A stretch of DNA of 55,731 nt from Paenirhizobium cremeum (GTDB lineage Bacteria; Pseudomonadota; Alphaproteobacteria; Rhizobiales; Rhizobiaceae), in assembly GCF_022884085.1 (NCBI RefSeq), contig NZ_JAGGCS010000014.1, positions 96,805-152,535 of the forward strand, read 5' to 3'. The translations under genes were made by a program, and so were the position numbers. How positions within the stretch are numbered: position 1 is the first letter of the stretch; each line of letters begins with the position of its first letter. Below, piece by piece: positions 19,947 to 29,225 of the stretch. The notes beneath the pieces were generated by a model, which saw only the letters and a list, made by a program, of their open reading frames with translations, searched no databases and was not told where the DNA came from.

Positions 19947-20211
19947 TGATCTTGTCCATTGCACCGCGCAAAGGCTTCGTCGTCATCCGAAGTCATGCTG
20001 CTGGCGCATTCTCGATTTCCGTTGGCAAAATGATATCAGCGAGCGGCCCATTCGCCAAACTGTTTTTGCCGCCGCCTGCCAGACCCTGCCCACGCCATCG
20101 CCACCGGCATCATTTTTTACGAAGTTTTTTTCAAAACGGGTATTTGCAAGCGTCGATCTTTTTGGTTATAAGCCCGCTCACCGACGGACCGCCCAAGGCG
20201 CTTCGCTCCGT

Positions 20212-20285
20212 TGGGGAATAGTTCAATGGTAGAACAGCGGACTCTGACTCCGTCGATCTTGGTTCGAATCCAGGTTCCCCAGCCA
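20212..20285 (+). tRNA. tRNA-Gln (anticodon CUG)
   Basis: The cloverleaf is complete: the 7-bp acceptor stem TGGGGAA/TTCCCCA, a D arm, anticodon stem GCGGA/TCCGT with loop CTCTGAC (anticodon CTG), the T arm with GGTTCGAATCC, discriminator G and an encoded CCA (20283-20285). Its 3' end is the insertion site of the first integrated element, which leaves the gene intact. Confidence 0.96.
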
Positions 20286-20286
20286 A
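20269..20286 (+). other. attachment site (tRNA-proximal copy, 18 bp)
   Basis: TCCAGGTTCCCCAGCCAA, the 3' end of tRNA-Gln plus one base, is repeated exactly at 31223-31240. The integrase gene begins about 105 bp inside. This is the usual signature of site-specific integration into a tRNA gene. Confidence 0.88.
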
Positions 20287-20390
20287 CGGCCTCTTAACCC
20301 ACTGAAATCGTTCAAATGCCTCGCGCCAACGTTGGCGGAGCCAGGCTTTTTGCTACAATCCGCTGATACAAACCCGCTTCACGGCGGCTG

Positions 20391-22130
20391 GTGGACCTCT
20401 TGGCAATATCGAACGTTGTCCGCCGTGGCGGAATATATCATTTTCGGCGGGCCGTGCCGGTTGAGCTTCGGGAACGCATCGGTAGGCGTGAATTGGTGTG
20501 CAGCCTCGGAAGCTGCGACGCGAAGACTGCCCGCTTGCTTTCAGATCGGCTATACGCAAAGTCGGAAAATCTCTTTGAACTGGCTCGCCAAAACCCGATG
20601 CTCTCAGACGACCAACTCGCCCGCCTTGTCCAGGACTTCTATGCCCTTGTGCTTCGACAGGAAAAATCCATTCGAGCGAACGGTCGAGTTGTCTCCGAGG
20701 AGCAACGCGTCGCCCGCGCAGGATATTGGCGTCACATGGCTGAGGAGATTCGTAAGGCCCTGGGGGCGAACCGGCTGCACGATGGAAGTTGGACTGCGAT
20801 CGAAGCCGCCAGACTTCAAGGCTTGAAGTGGCCAGACCTAGCGATCGAGGAAAGGCATCAATGCGCGGAGGCAGTTCACCGCGCCGGCATCGACCTCTCG
20901 AATGCCTTAGCTGCCCGATATGAAGGCGACTTCAATTTCGAGCCGAAGGACAAACTGCTGACTCGCGCTCTTCGTGACGATGTAGTCGTCCCGACCACAC
21001 CGTCGCGACCAAAGACAGAGCCAGCTGTTCCAGGCACACTCCCCCTTTCTGACATCTATCTAGATTTCATCAAAAGACAGGTCGATCGTAAGGACTGGCG
21101 GCAGCAGATGGCTGCTCAGGCGAAGGCAACTTATCGTCTGTTCATAGCAATATGCGGCGACCGTCCCATCCCAGATTATCGCCGCACCGATGCTGCTACG
21201 TTCCGCAAAACAATCGAAAGAATGCCTTACGACTACGGAAAGGCCGCGATCTACAAAGGCTTAAACCCGTTTGAAATTATTGAGAAATTTGAGGCGACAC
21301 CCCCAAATGAAAAGTCGGAGCGGTTGACTCAAAAGACCGTCAAACGGCATTTTGCCGCATTGTCTAAATTATGGTCTGAGGCCCTGGCAGATGGGGATGT
21401 CTCTGAGAACCTTTTCACCGGCTTCAAATTCTCGACTGCGAAAAGAGCCATCGACGAACGCGCTATGTGGAACGCCGACGAGCTTGAAACCCTATTCTCG
21501 TCGCCCGTGTGGACAGGCTGCCTAAACAGCCGCCAGCGACAAGAGAAAGGTGACAAGATAATTCGGGATGAAAAATTTTGGGTTCCGCTCATTACGCTGC
21601 TCAGTGGAATGAGGCTAGAAGAGATCTGCCAGCTTCAGACCGACGATATTCGTGAGGAAGACGGCATTGCCTATTTCGACTTAAATGACCGCCCGCCTCG
21701 CCAACTCAAGAACAAAAACGCGGTGCGAAAAGTACCAATCCACTCCGAATTGATACGTCTCGGGTTTCTCCGCTATGCCGAGGGCTTCGGGGAGCGCTCT
21801 CATTCGCTATTTCCGCAACTCAAGCCGGGCGGAGCGGACAATAAGTTTGGTCATGCATTCTCAAAGTGGTTCACCCGCTATCGGCAGCAGATCGGCGTCT
21901 ACAAAAAGAACCTGGATTTTCATTCGCTTCGCCACACGGCAACAACGTGTATGCATCGAGCAGACGTGAACACAATGGTTATCGATCACCTGACCGGCCA
22001 TAGCACACCGGGCGAAACCGCCCGCTATACGAAGGGGTCGGCTTTGAGCCAGTTGGCGGCAGCCGTTGAGACTATACGGCCACCGCTGGATTTCCGTAAA
22101 TTGTATGACCAGAAGCTTCTGGAAACCTAG
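20391..22130 (+). CDS. tyrosine-type site-specific integrase of the first element
   Basis: This is a 579-residue phage-type integrase. The N-terminal segment (residues 5-55, NVVRRGGIYHFRRAVP) is the DUF6538-like arm-binding region. A SAM-like core-binding domain spans about 215-340. The catalytic domain has R408 (SGMRLEEI), H511-x-x-R514 (HSLRHTATT), H537 (TGHSTPG) and nucleophile Y546 (ARYT). It sits immediately inside the tRNA att site and reads inward. The start is a GTG at 20391 or a TTG at 20400. Its stop TAG shares a CTAG with the stop of the opposing Rep-like gene. Confidence 0.92.
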   Translation: MDLLAISNVVRRGGIYHFRRAVPVELRERIGRRELVCSLGSCDAKTARLLSDRLYAKSENLFELARQNPMLSDDQLARLVQDFYALVLRQEKSIRANGRVVSEEQRVARAGYWRHMAEEIRKALGANRLHDGSWTAIEAARLQGLKWPDLAIEERHQCAEAVHRAGIDLSNALAARYEGDFNFEPKDKLLTRALRDDVVVPTTPSRPKTEPAVPGTLPLSDIYLDFIKRQVDRKDWRQQMAAQAKATYRLFIAICGDRPIPDYRRTDAATFRKTIERMPYDYGKAAIYKGLNPFEIIEKFEATPPNEKSERLTQKTVKRHFAALSKLWSEALADGDVSENLFTGFKFSTAKRAIDERAMWNADELETLFSSPVWTGCLNSRQRQEKGDKIIRDEKFWVPLITLLSGMRLEEICQLQTDDIREEDGIAYFDLNDRPPRQLKNKNAVRKVPIHSELIRLGFLRYAEGFGERSHSLFPQLKPGGADNKFGHAFSKWFTRYRQQIGVYKKNLDFHSLRHTATTCMHRADVNTMVIDHLTGHSTPGETARYTKGSALSQLAAAVETIRPPLDFRKLYDQKLLET

Positions 22131-22993
22131 ATTTCAGCGTTCGCGAAGAATAAGCCGTTCTGGCGCTTGCGCCACGCCTCGATCTCCCAACCGCTATAAA
22201 CTTCTGAGAAGCGGTTTTGCGCCACCATGGAATTGAAATTTTCATAGAGATCCCCGTTCCAGACGGGAGTCGCCCGTGCCGCAGGCTGTAAAGCCCGGCA
22301 TATTCCGAAGAGTCGAGGCGCATAAACCGGCTCTGTGTTCCAATGAGGCTTGAGTTTGAAAACCTCTTCCAGGAGATGGAATACGCCCCATTCGTCCGCA
22401 ATCCCGCAATCACGTTTTGTGCTTTTGACGATGTAGCGGAACCATTCGATTTGCCGGCGAGACAGATTGACATCCAACGACTTGCGGTAGTGCGCCACGT
22501 TAATAGCCGCCGGGTCCATGTCCCAATGGATCTGACGAGACCACCATTTCCTAGTATGCTCCTCAAACGCCTTTACCTGCTCAGATGGAACGATGCAGAG
22601 CTGGTGAGCATGTATACCGTTGTACCTCCCGTGCTCGATGACATACATCCAACGATGTTGCTGCGGTATCGCGGTGCGCGCCCGCTTTCGCCAGCGTTTG
22701 CGTGGTGTCTCGTTCGATACCGCCAGCCATCGCGCCATTTCCTTGTTCCAGACCGGCAGCAGCTCTGTAAACCAGCGATGATCGGAAAGTCCCATCACCC
22801 GACCTGACAGGGTTATGTGAGTGTTGAAGTATTCTCCATACCGCCATGTCAGGAAGGACATGGCCTCATAAAGCTGGATTGTCTCGTTTGTCAGCGCTGT
22901 CTCACGCCAGCGCGCGCCCTGTGGTTCATAGATCAGATCGGGGTCGAACTTGGAGGCGAAATCTTGATGGTAGGGGGCATTCGCGGCAAACAT
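22127..22993 (-). CDS. putative HUH-type replication initiator/relaxase-like protein
   Basis: This is a 288-residue protein I do not recognise by overall sequence, but the three motifs of single-tyrosine HUH endonucleases occur in order and with sensible spacing: motif 1 near residues 58-63 (THITLS), motif 2 with H128-A-H130 in NGIHAHQLCIVP, and motif 3 with Y187 and K190 in FRYIVKSTK. Such proteins nick a hairpin origin and stay bound to the 5' end to start rolling-circle replication. The ATG has AAGGAG upstream. It faces the integrase tail to tail and is followed upstream by non-coding DNA with tandem repeats and hairpins. The assignment is inferred from motifs only. Confidence 0.6.
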   Translation of the reverse strand: MFAANAPYHQDFASKFDPDLIYEPQGARWRETALTNETIQLYEAMSFLTWRYGEYFNTHITLSGRVMGLSDHRWFTELLPVWNKEMARWLAVSNETPRKRWRKRARTAIPQQHRWMYVIEHGRYNGIHAHQLCIVPSEQVKAFEEHTRKWWSRQIHWDMDPAAINVAHYRKSLDVNLSRRQIEWFRYIVKSTKRDCGIADEWGVFHLLEEVFKLKPHWNTEPVYAPRLFGICRALQPAARATPVWNGDLYENFNSMVAQNRFSEVYSGWEIEAWRKRQNGLFFANAEI

Positions 22994-23369
22994 GTGTGGC
23001 TCCTTATGTGGGGGAGCCGAAATTGGCTCCTATAGAAGACGGGCCATCACGTCTGTACCACTTCGGGATTCGGTCGCGAGCGTTTCAAGTGACCACAACG
23101 CTATACCAGATGCCGTTCGATGGCCTGCTAACATGCTGGTCGGCCACCGATATTCACTTATACCCCTCTCCGGGAATACACATACAACTCCCGCAGTGCG
23201 ATAACGCACTCCTCTTCCTTTCCTCACTCTTCCCTTCCAGACCTGCACTCTGCACTCTGCACTCTGCACTCTCGCGGAACGCGCTCCGCGTCCGGTCTGT
23301 CAACTTCTCTCGCTCATCCGCGAAGCACTCCGGGACCGCACTCCTGCGGTCGCCAACGGGAACACTTGG
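22994..23369. other. 376-bp intergenic region, candidate replication origin of the element
   Basis: This gap separates the divergent Rep-like and nuclease genes. It holds four tandem copies of the 7-mer TGCACTC (23244-23271) directly followed by a hairpin with 6-bp stem (23273-23290), and a second hairpin with 7-bp stem GACCGCA/TGCGGTC and a 4-nt loop (23334-23351). Divergent promoters must also lie here. The rest shows no clear structure. Confidence 0.5.
23244..23271 (+). repeat. four perfect tandem copies of TGCACTC (iteron-like)
   Basis: Four 7-bp units lie head to tail with no mismatch, next to a hairpin and 251 bp upstream of the putative Rep gene start. Confidence 0.85.
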
Positions 23370-24500
23370 ATGACATCGAACGCAGCTTCACCAATCGCCG
23401 TAGCTCGCACCCAGCAGCACCCAACTCTCGATCCTGCCGGACTAGGCTCGATCCCTGGCTTGCCCTTCGTTCCGGACACCATCCTGCGCCGGCACCGGGC
23501 CTTCATACCAACTGACAACCGTTTCCGAGCCGCCGCCCGGCTCCTGCAGGCCCTATGGCGCGAAGACCGCAATCTGCCCATCGGCGGCATTCATCCTGGC
23601 CGAGAAGGCAAGTCCCGCCGGCTTGGATCCTCTATCGCTATGTCAGCTGGCATGACCGGGGCGAACTTCATTCATCCCGCAATCGCCCGACTTGCTAAGC
23701 GCGAAATGATCTATCGCGAGGCAGGCGCGGCGTATGATGACATTCGCCTTTGGACCAATCTGCTTTCGTCCCAGCCATTAGTTTTCAATCTCTTCGCCCC
23801 CCTGAAACTCCATCTTCCCACAGCAACGGCAGTCTTCGAGGCGCTCGCGCCAGGCTTCATGCCTGAAGTCACCGAGATCCTCTTTGAACACTCGCCAGGC
23901 CGTGGCGACCTTCGTTTCAGCGGTGATGGAACGGCGTTCGATCTTCTCGTTCGTGGCTTTGGCCCGGCTAGGCAGCGGCGCTTCATCGCCATCGAAGTGA
24001 AATACAGCGAGAGTGGGCAAGAGCCCCTGCCGCGCTTCTCCGGACGTTATGACGAAATCGCTCCGAGCTCCGGCCTATTCATCGATGCGGCGGCCCCCGC
24101 CCTTCGGGCAAATCCAGCCCAGCAGCTTTTCCGCCAAATGTGCCTTGCCCATACGATGATCGAAACCGGGCTCTATGATGAAGGCCTGCACCTCTTCATC
24201 GCTCCCGGCTTGAATGCGCCCGCACAGAACGTCGCTACGAGCTTTGTTCGGCACCTCGCATCACCGCAGGACGGAAAGCTGCCGTTCATGGCCTTGACAC
24301 TGGAGCGGTTAATCGAAGTTCTCGCCGATGTCGGTACGCCTGGCCATGCACGGGCGCTTCATCGCCGATACTGCGACTGGTGGCTGATTGACGGGGAACT
24401 GCAACTGGAGGAGCCCTCGGGGTGCGATTCCGAAGGCTTCATGAAGTCGGCATTCGTATATGCTGGAAAATCAGGGGCGGAGGATGCCGAGGCGGCATGA
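23370..24500 (+). CDS. PGN_0703-like putative restriction endonuclease
   Basis: This 376-residue protein resembles the PGN_0703 family of PD-(D/E)XK nucleases. The family-typical segment LLSSQPLVFNLFAPL is at 131-145. The likely catalytic set is E169 or E173, D191 in GTAFDLLV and E209-x-K211 in IAIEVKYSE. The N-terminal quarter is Pro-rich and probably flexible. It is divergent from the Rep-like gene and convergent with the giant NACHT-like gene 200 bp away. The family is associated with defence islands, but no activity has been tied to this arrangement. Confidence 0.72.
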   Translation: MTSNAASPIAVARTQQHPTLDPAGLGSIPGLPFVPDTILRRHRAFIPTDNRFRAAARLLQALWREDRNLPIGGIHPGREGKSRRLGSSIAMSAGMTGANFIHPAIARLAKREMIYREAGAAYDDIRLWTNLLSSQPLVFNLFAPLKLHLPTATAVFEALAPGFMPEVTEILFEHSPGRGDLRFSGDGTAFDLLVRGFGPARQRRFIAIEVKYSESGQEPLPRFSGRYDEIAPSSGLFIDAAAPALRANPAQQLFRQMCLAHTMIETGLYDEGLHLFIAPGLNAPAQNVATSFVRHLASPQDGKLPFMALTLERLIEVLADVGTPGHARALHRRYCDWWLIDGELQLEEPSGCDSEGFMKSAFVYAGKSGAEDAEAA

Positions 24501-24700
24501 GCGCTGTTGCAAAACAGTACCACTCCTCTCTCATAAACCTTTGTAAATGCTTCTCTATTGACTGCGATTTCCCTCAATAGCAGGCTTTGGCTCCCAAACT
24601 TCATCTGTTTCCATTGCTTCCGCCCCTCCCTGGCTAAAACAGCCGGGGCGGGGACGTCACTGCAATCACCGTTCGGCTATTTCCCTCTATCAACGTATCC

Positions 24701-27700
24701 TTAGTGTGGCTCTTTCGAAGACTCCTTGCGTAGAAGGCTCCGAGACTTTGCGCGTTCCGTCAGCAAGCGCGGCTGGAGATCCAAACCGCGCACAAGCAAT
24801 CGCAGGCTGCCGCCCATTTCCTCCTCAAGCCGAACAGCCTCGGCATTCAACATGTCAACAAGACCAGCCAAGTCTAGTGCCGCGCCGGTATCGGGGTGTT
24901 GCCATCTTCGAGGAGAATTTACGGTTACGAGCAAACAGCCGGCTCGGCTGTTCTCCGCCGCCATGTACTTGGCAACGAGCTGGTCTTTTATCGTCGCCCT
25001 CAGGTCAGCTGCAGAGCGATCTTTTTCGCCGATCTTCAGTTCGATGATAGCCTCATGCGCAGAGCCAGTTGAGCGCAGGCGGATATCGGTCTCTTTTTCG
25101 TCCGCTGTCACCGCTTCCTGGTCAACCGTATAGGCACCTTTGGCACCAGCGCGCAGTTCGCGAGCGATCTGCTGGCGCATAATCTTCTCGTCTCCGATGA
25201 GCGCCCAAGCCGCTCGGGGAGAGTCGTCGCGCAACAGTGTGTCGTCGATGTCATCCAGCCGATCGACCATCAGTATAAACATTTCGTCGCGTGTCAGTGG
25301 CGGTAATTCACCGTAACGGTCCAATGCCCTGATGTCGGCCTCAGTAAACGCAGCAGCATCCGCATCCTCTGCCGCACGCTCGCGGGCCATAGCTAGTGCT
25401 CGATCCTTGAAGTCGGCAAAGAGTGGATCTTGAGCCAATTGGAGTTTTATCGCCCAGCCTTCATGGCCGGTCGATGACAGAAGCGCGTTTACAATATTGC
25501 TGCGTCCGCGTTCCGCGTGATCACGTTCATTGGGAGTAAAACTGCCTTCACGCTTCATATCGTCAGACGGACGGACATACTGGTAGGCCAGGCGTGCTAG
25601 CCGCAACAACAGCTCAGGGGTGAAACCGGATGCAGACAGATAGGCCTCACCATCATCATGTGCGTTGCCGAACAGCGAACTGAACCAATCTGTCGCTGGG
25701 CCGAATCTTGCAGGCGGATGGGCCTTAATGGTGTTGGCGAGTGCATCGATTCCGTCTGCCGGGTTGAGACGCATCAGAACCGGCAACCAGATACCGTTCA
25801 CAGCGTCTTTCGCGCCATCGGCCACTTCGGCCTTCGCCAGTTCATAGATGTTTGCGACAGTAGCAGCGTCGCCGTGCTGGGCAAGGATTTTGACCACCTG
25901 CCTTAGCCGGCTCGCACGCGCCGCCTGGTCATCGTTGTGCCCGAGGCGCCACTTGCCTTCATCTAACCAAGCACGCAGACGCGGCACGAACAGTTGTGCG
26001 ACAGAGGGGGGCGCATGCCGGATGTTTTGCAACATACCGGAATGGGCAGTCGCCGAGTCGGAGAGTTCAACTGTCAACTCCGTTCCGAGTACAGCATCCA
26101 CAGCGGTCGGATGTACATCTGCCAAACCTTCAAGCCACGCTGGAAAGCCATTTAGCTCTATGGGCGCGTATCGTAGCGCCAACTCGGCTTCATCGTGACT
26201 GAGTTTCTTGGCCCAATTCGGATCTTCGGCTTCTGCAGCGATGCCCGCCAAACCAAGCTGCCATCGAATCAGATAGGTGCCTTTCTCCTTTTGAGGCCGT
26301 TCGCTCCGCAACGTAGGACGATCCTTGCGCCAAAAGGCCATCATGGCTAGGCGGAGCCGGTCAGCAACATCTCTATTAAAATATCGCTCAATGAAACGTC
26401 GGCTCCATCCTGAGGCCCGGCTTTCATCGCCACTCCATTCCATCGCACGCCACAGACTCCAGGCGGTGTTGTCGGAACGATCATCGGCAAACACTGCATC
26501 AGGGTTATTGACGATTTCGCTCCAGAACATCATCCAACTGGCATGCGCTTTCATTTCACTGCGTTGTTCACGTTTCTGCCGCTTCGCATCCTCGCGTTCC
26601 AACCTGAGCATTTCAGGGCTACGCGGTTGCGGCTTGGCAAGCTGCTCAAGTGACTCAAGCAGGGCCGGCACATCGGAAACGTGCGGTCTTAGCGCCGCTA
26701 GATGGTCCACCCATTCAATATTTTCACCACGGGTGCGGATCGCCGCCTCAAGCAGCATCGCTCGATCATCGGTGGAACGGCTGCGATCCGCAAGCGATGC
26801 AAGTATCCAATCGGTATCCGCAGCATCTAGCCGCATAACTCCACCGTAAAACGCCACGCGAGCGTAACGGCGACCCGGATCACTCTGCGGAGAATAGGTT
26901 TGCAGCAACTTGTCATCTGCCTCAAACATGAGACGACGTGTATCGGATGGTAAGGCGACAATTGCAGCTGCCAACTGCTTCGCAGGCTCGGTATGATCGT
27001 ATTCGCGTTCCGCCATTCGCAAGGCGACGGCGACGGAATTCAGCACTTCGGGTGTCGCGACACCACCCTGAAGCTGGCGGAGGCAGGTGGAGGCCAGTGC
27101 AGGCAAAAGGAACTGCCGTTTGCTCACGAGATGAGGCCACTTCTTTTGGTTCCAGACGACGCCTTCGACTGCTAGTTCGGTAAGTCCATCACGCAGAGCA
27201 TCGAGCTGATCTGGTGGTAATTCAGCATGCTCGATGAGACGCGGGAACTGCCAGGAAATGTCCCCAACCGAGCGCCTTTTTTCCGTAACCCGTGCAAGCA
27301 CCTTGCGGAGGTCTTGAACAGAAAGGTGGCCAGGGAACAAGCGTACCAGCACAGCGCGTGCGAGGCGGTTTGGCCAGAGCAACGGGTGTTCGACGACGCT
27401 GTTGCTGACGGAGGCAAGACGGGGATCTACGAGTTGTATCAGCGCCTCCAGTGCGTCGATCCGCTCGTCATCGGGTGCGGCGCCGTTTGTCGCGACATCG
27501 TAGGCAATATCCGCGCACTCACTCATCTGCCCCAGACCGATCAGGTTCAGCAGGACTTCGCGAATTTCAGGGTTTTCGATCCCGCGATCCCATAGCTGTT
27601 TGACCTCCGGCCCAAGTGCGACATCAGCAAAGCGATGGAGTTGGATGCTTGGCACGCGTAGTCCGCGCCAGCCGCCCTCGCCATGGCGTTCCACATAAGC

Positions 27701-29074
27701 GCGCAGTGCCAGCTGGCGCTTCGCATGAGAAAGTGACTCAGGATCACCGAAATTCAGCAGAACATCCGGCTCTCGCCTTAGTACCTCATCGAAAATCTCG
27801 TCGTCTCGTAGCGCCATCCAAGCGGATACCGGGCGTAGTGATGGCTTCAGCACCTTTTCACCCTGCGCAGTGGTCGTAAAAAGGATCCGCTTGATCGATC
27901 GGGAAGAGACCCCACGCTCCCTTAGCGCGAGAAGATGCTCGGAAGCGAGATACTCTATCACCGAGCGATGGTGGAAGCGTACACGTCCATAAGATGCAAA
28001 GCCGAAAAGCCCTCGTTCCAGAAGGGTCGTGCGTTCGTCGGTCGTCCAATCATGTAAAATCAATGAAGGATCTAGCGGCGCTTCTGCCGGATCGCCTTCG
28101 CGATCCGCTTCGGCGCTATGGCGCAACGTCAGCTTTCTACTGAGGGCTGCCGCCAGAGCCAGTCGACGAGCACCTTCCAATGCCTTGTCGGAAGACAAAG
28201 CGGCTCGTTCCTTGCTGTCATGCCTTGGCTTCAATTTCACGGAAATGTTGCTAGCCACCTGATCAAGATGCGAGCGAATACGACGATGTACTCGCCAATC
28301 GGCACACAGCTCAATCAGGTCTTGCGGACGGCGGACAAACTCCTCGGCGTTTCGCTGCCGAATATCTGCGAGCAACGCATCGGGGTCGTCTACCCCTTCT
28401 GCGATTGCCATCTGTTTGATCTGAGCAGTGGATAGAGGCAGCAGTGCAACATTACGCCAATCCCGTGCAAGCTTTTCCCCCGTAGACTTCTGCGATTGCC
28501 GCGCCATAGCGACATCCGCGAAATCCTTTCCGGTTGGAGAATCTTCTGGTTCATCGGGTACCGGCAAGATCTGTCGGAAAAGCTGTTCGTCGATGGGAAT
28601 GGGGCGGGATGTGATCACCACACGGATCCGCCCCAATTGTCCTGCAACTGCCTTGGCCAGACGCTTCAGCGCATGCTCAAAAGAGCCTAGGCTAAGCTTC
28701 AATTCGTCGATTGAATCGAGAAAGAACGTAGCAATATCAGATTGAGATGCATGCCAGGCGTCGAAACGCACTTCCTCCTCATGGGAAAGAAGGTCTCGGA
28801 GGTTTGTGCGTGCAAGGTCAGCCAATTCAACATAAAAGGCGGGATCACCCGAAGCCCACAGCTCCCGCTGCTTCGCTCGGCATTCGAAAGTTTTGCCAGC
28901 ACCAGCTTCGGATATGACGAGAATGCGTTTCGATCGTAAGAGATCTTCCCAGCTCGCGCCGTCGTGCCAGCCCAAATCCATGAGAAAGGCCGTCTGGTCC
29001 GCCTCGGATTTCTTGTCTGCGGGGATATCCTGAAAGACTCGTTGAATTTGAGATGCACTAGGGTCGGTTGCCAT
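24701..29074 (-). CDS. NACHT-like STAND NTPase with C-terminal PD-(D/E)XK-like motif (candidate defence protein)
   Basis: The protein has 1457 residues. A short N-terminal region precedes a NACHT-like NTPase: Walker A SEAGAGKT (55-62), Walker B FFLDSIDE (117-124), sensor motif ITSRP (about 154-158). A winged-helix-like segment and a long helical, probably HEAT-like repeat region (about 400-1250) follow. The end has a PD-(D/E)XK-like signature: D1330 in ETDIRLR and E1345-x-K1347 in IIELKIGE. This layout fits STAND immune sensors, with the helical array sensing an invader and the nuclease as effector, although in Avs proteins the nuclease is usually N-terminal. The ATG at 29074 follows GGGAGAA. 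GC content is lower than the core region. Confidence 0.78.
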   Translation of the reverse strand: MATDPSASQIQRVFQDIPADKKSEADQTAFLMDLGWHDGASWEDLLRSKRILVISEAGAGKTFECRAKQRELWASGDPAFYVELADLARTNLRDLLSHEEEVRFDAWHASQSDIATFFLDSIDELKLSLGSFEHALKRLAKAVAGQLGRIRVVITSRPIPIDEQLFRQILPVPDEPEDSPTGKDFADVAMARQSQKSTGEKLARDWRNVALLPLSTAQIKQMAIAEGVDDPDALLADIRQRNAEEFVRRPQDLIELCADWRVHRRIRSHLDQVASNISVKLKPRHDSKERAALSSDKALEGARRLALAAALSRKLTLRHSAEADREGDPAEAPLDPSLILHDWTTDERTTLLERGLFGFASYGRVRFHHRSVIEYLASEHLLALRERGVSSRSIKRILFTTTAQGEKVLKPSLRPVSAWMALRDDEIFDEVLRREPDVLLNFGDPESLSHAKRQLALRAYVERHGEGGWRGLRVPSIQLHRFADVALGPEVKQLWDRGIENPEIREVLLNLIGLGQMSECADIAYDVATNGAAPDDERIDALEALIQLVDPRLASVSNSVVEHPLLWPNRLARAVLVRLFPGHLSVQDLRKVLARVTEKRRSVGDISWQFPRLIEHAELPPDQLDALRDGLTELAVEGVVWNQKKWPHLVSKRQFLLPALASTCLRQLQGGVATPEVLNSVAVALRMAEREYDHTEPAKQLAAAIVALPSDTRRLMFEADDKLLQTYSPQSDPGRRYARVAFYGGVMRLDAADTDWILASLADRSRSTDDRAMLLEAAIRTRGENIEWVDHLAALRPHVSDVPALLESLEQLAKPQPRSPEMLRLEREDAKRQKREQRSEMKAHASWMMFWSEIVNNPDAVFADDRSDNTAWSLWRAMEWSGDESRASGWSRRFIERYFNRDVADRLRLAMMAFWRKDRPTLRSERPQKEKGTYLIRWQLGLAGIAAEAEDPNWAKKLSHDEAELALRYAPIELNGFPAWLEGLADVHPTAVDAVLGTELTVELSDSATAHSGMLQNIRHAPPSVAQLFVPRLRAWLDEGKWRLGHNDDQAARASRLRQVVKILAQHGDAATVANIYELAKAEVADGAKDAVNGIWLPVLMRLNPADGIDALANTIKAHPPARFGPATDWFSSLFGNAHDDGEAYLSASGFTPELLLRLARLAYQYVRPSDDMKREGSFTPNERDHAERGRSNIVNALLSSTGHEGWAIKLQLAQDPLFADFKDRALAMARERAAEDADAAAFTEADIRALDRYGELPPLTRDEMFILMVDRLDDIDDTLLRDDSPRAAWALIGDEKIMRQQIARELRAGAKGAYTVDQEAVTADEKETDIRLRSTGSAHEAIIELKIGEKDRSAADLRATIKDQLVAKYMAAENSRAGCLLVTVNSPRRWQHPDTGAALDLAGLVDMLNAEAVRLEEEMGGSLRLLVRGLDLQPRLLTERAKSRSLLRKESSKEPH

Positions 29075-29225
29075 TGAATTTTCTCCCAGGGGGCAGAACA
29101 TAACGACAACCTAGGCGTTAATCTATCTCATTTGCAGCTTCGTAGACAAAATCCGCAGCTTGCTGCCGACAATTGCAGCATCTCCGGCATTTACCACGCA
29201 AGGCCCTTTCAATGTATCTATCAAA

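Noticed and set aside
23244..23271. CRISPR array
   Set aside because: The units are 7 bp, directly abutted, with no spacers and no cas genes in the window.
24706..25133. Rightward frames opposite the end of the NACHT-like gene
   Set aside because: They are short, have no motif, and lie antisense to the conserved C-terminal nuclease-like region.
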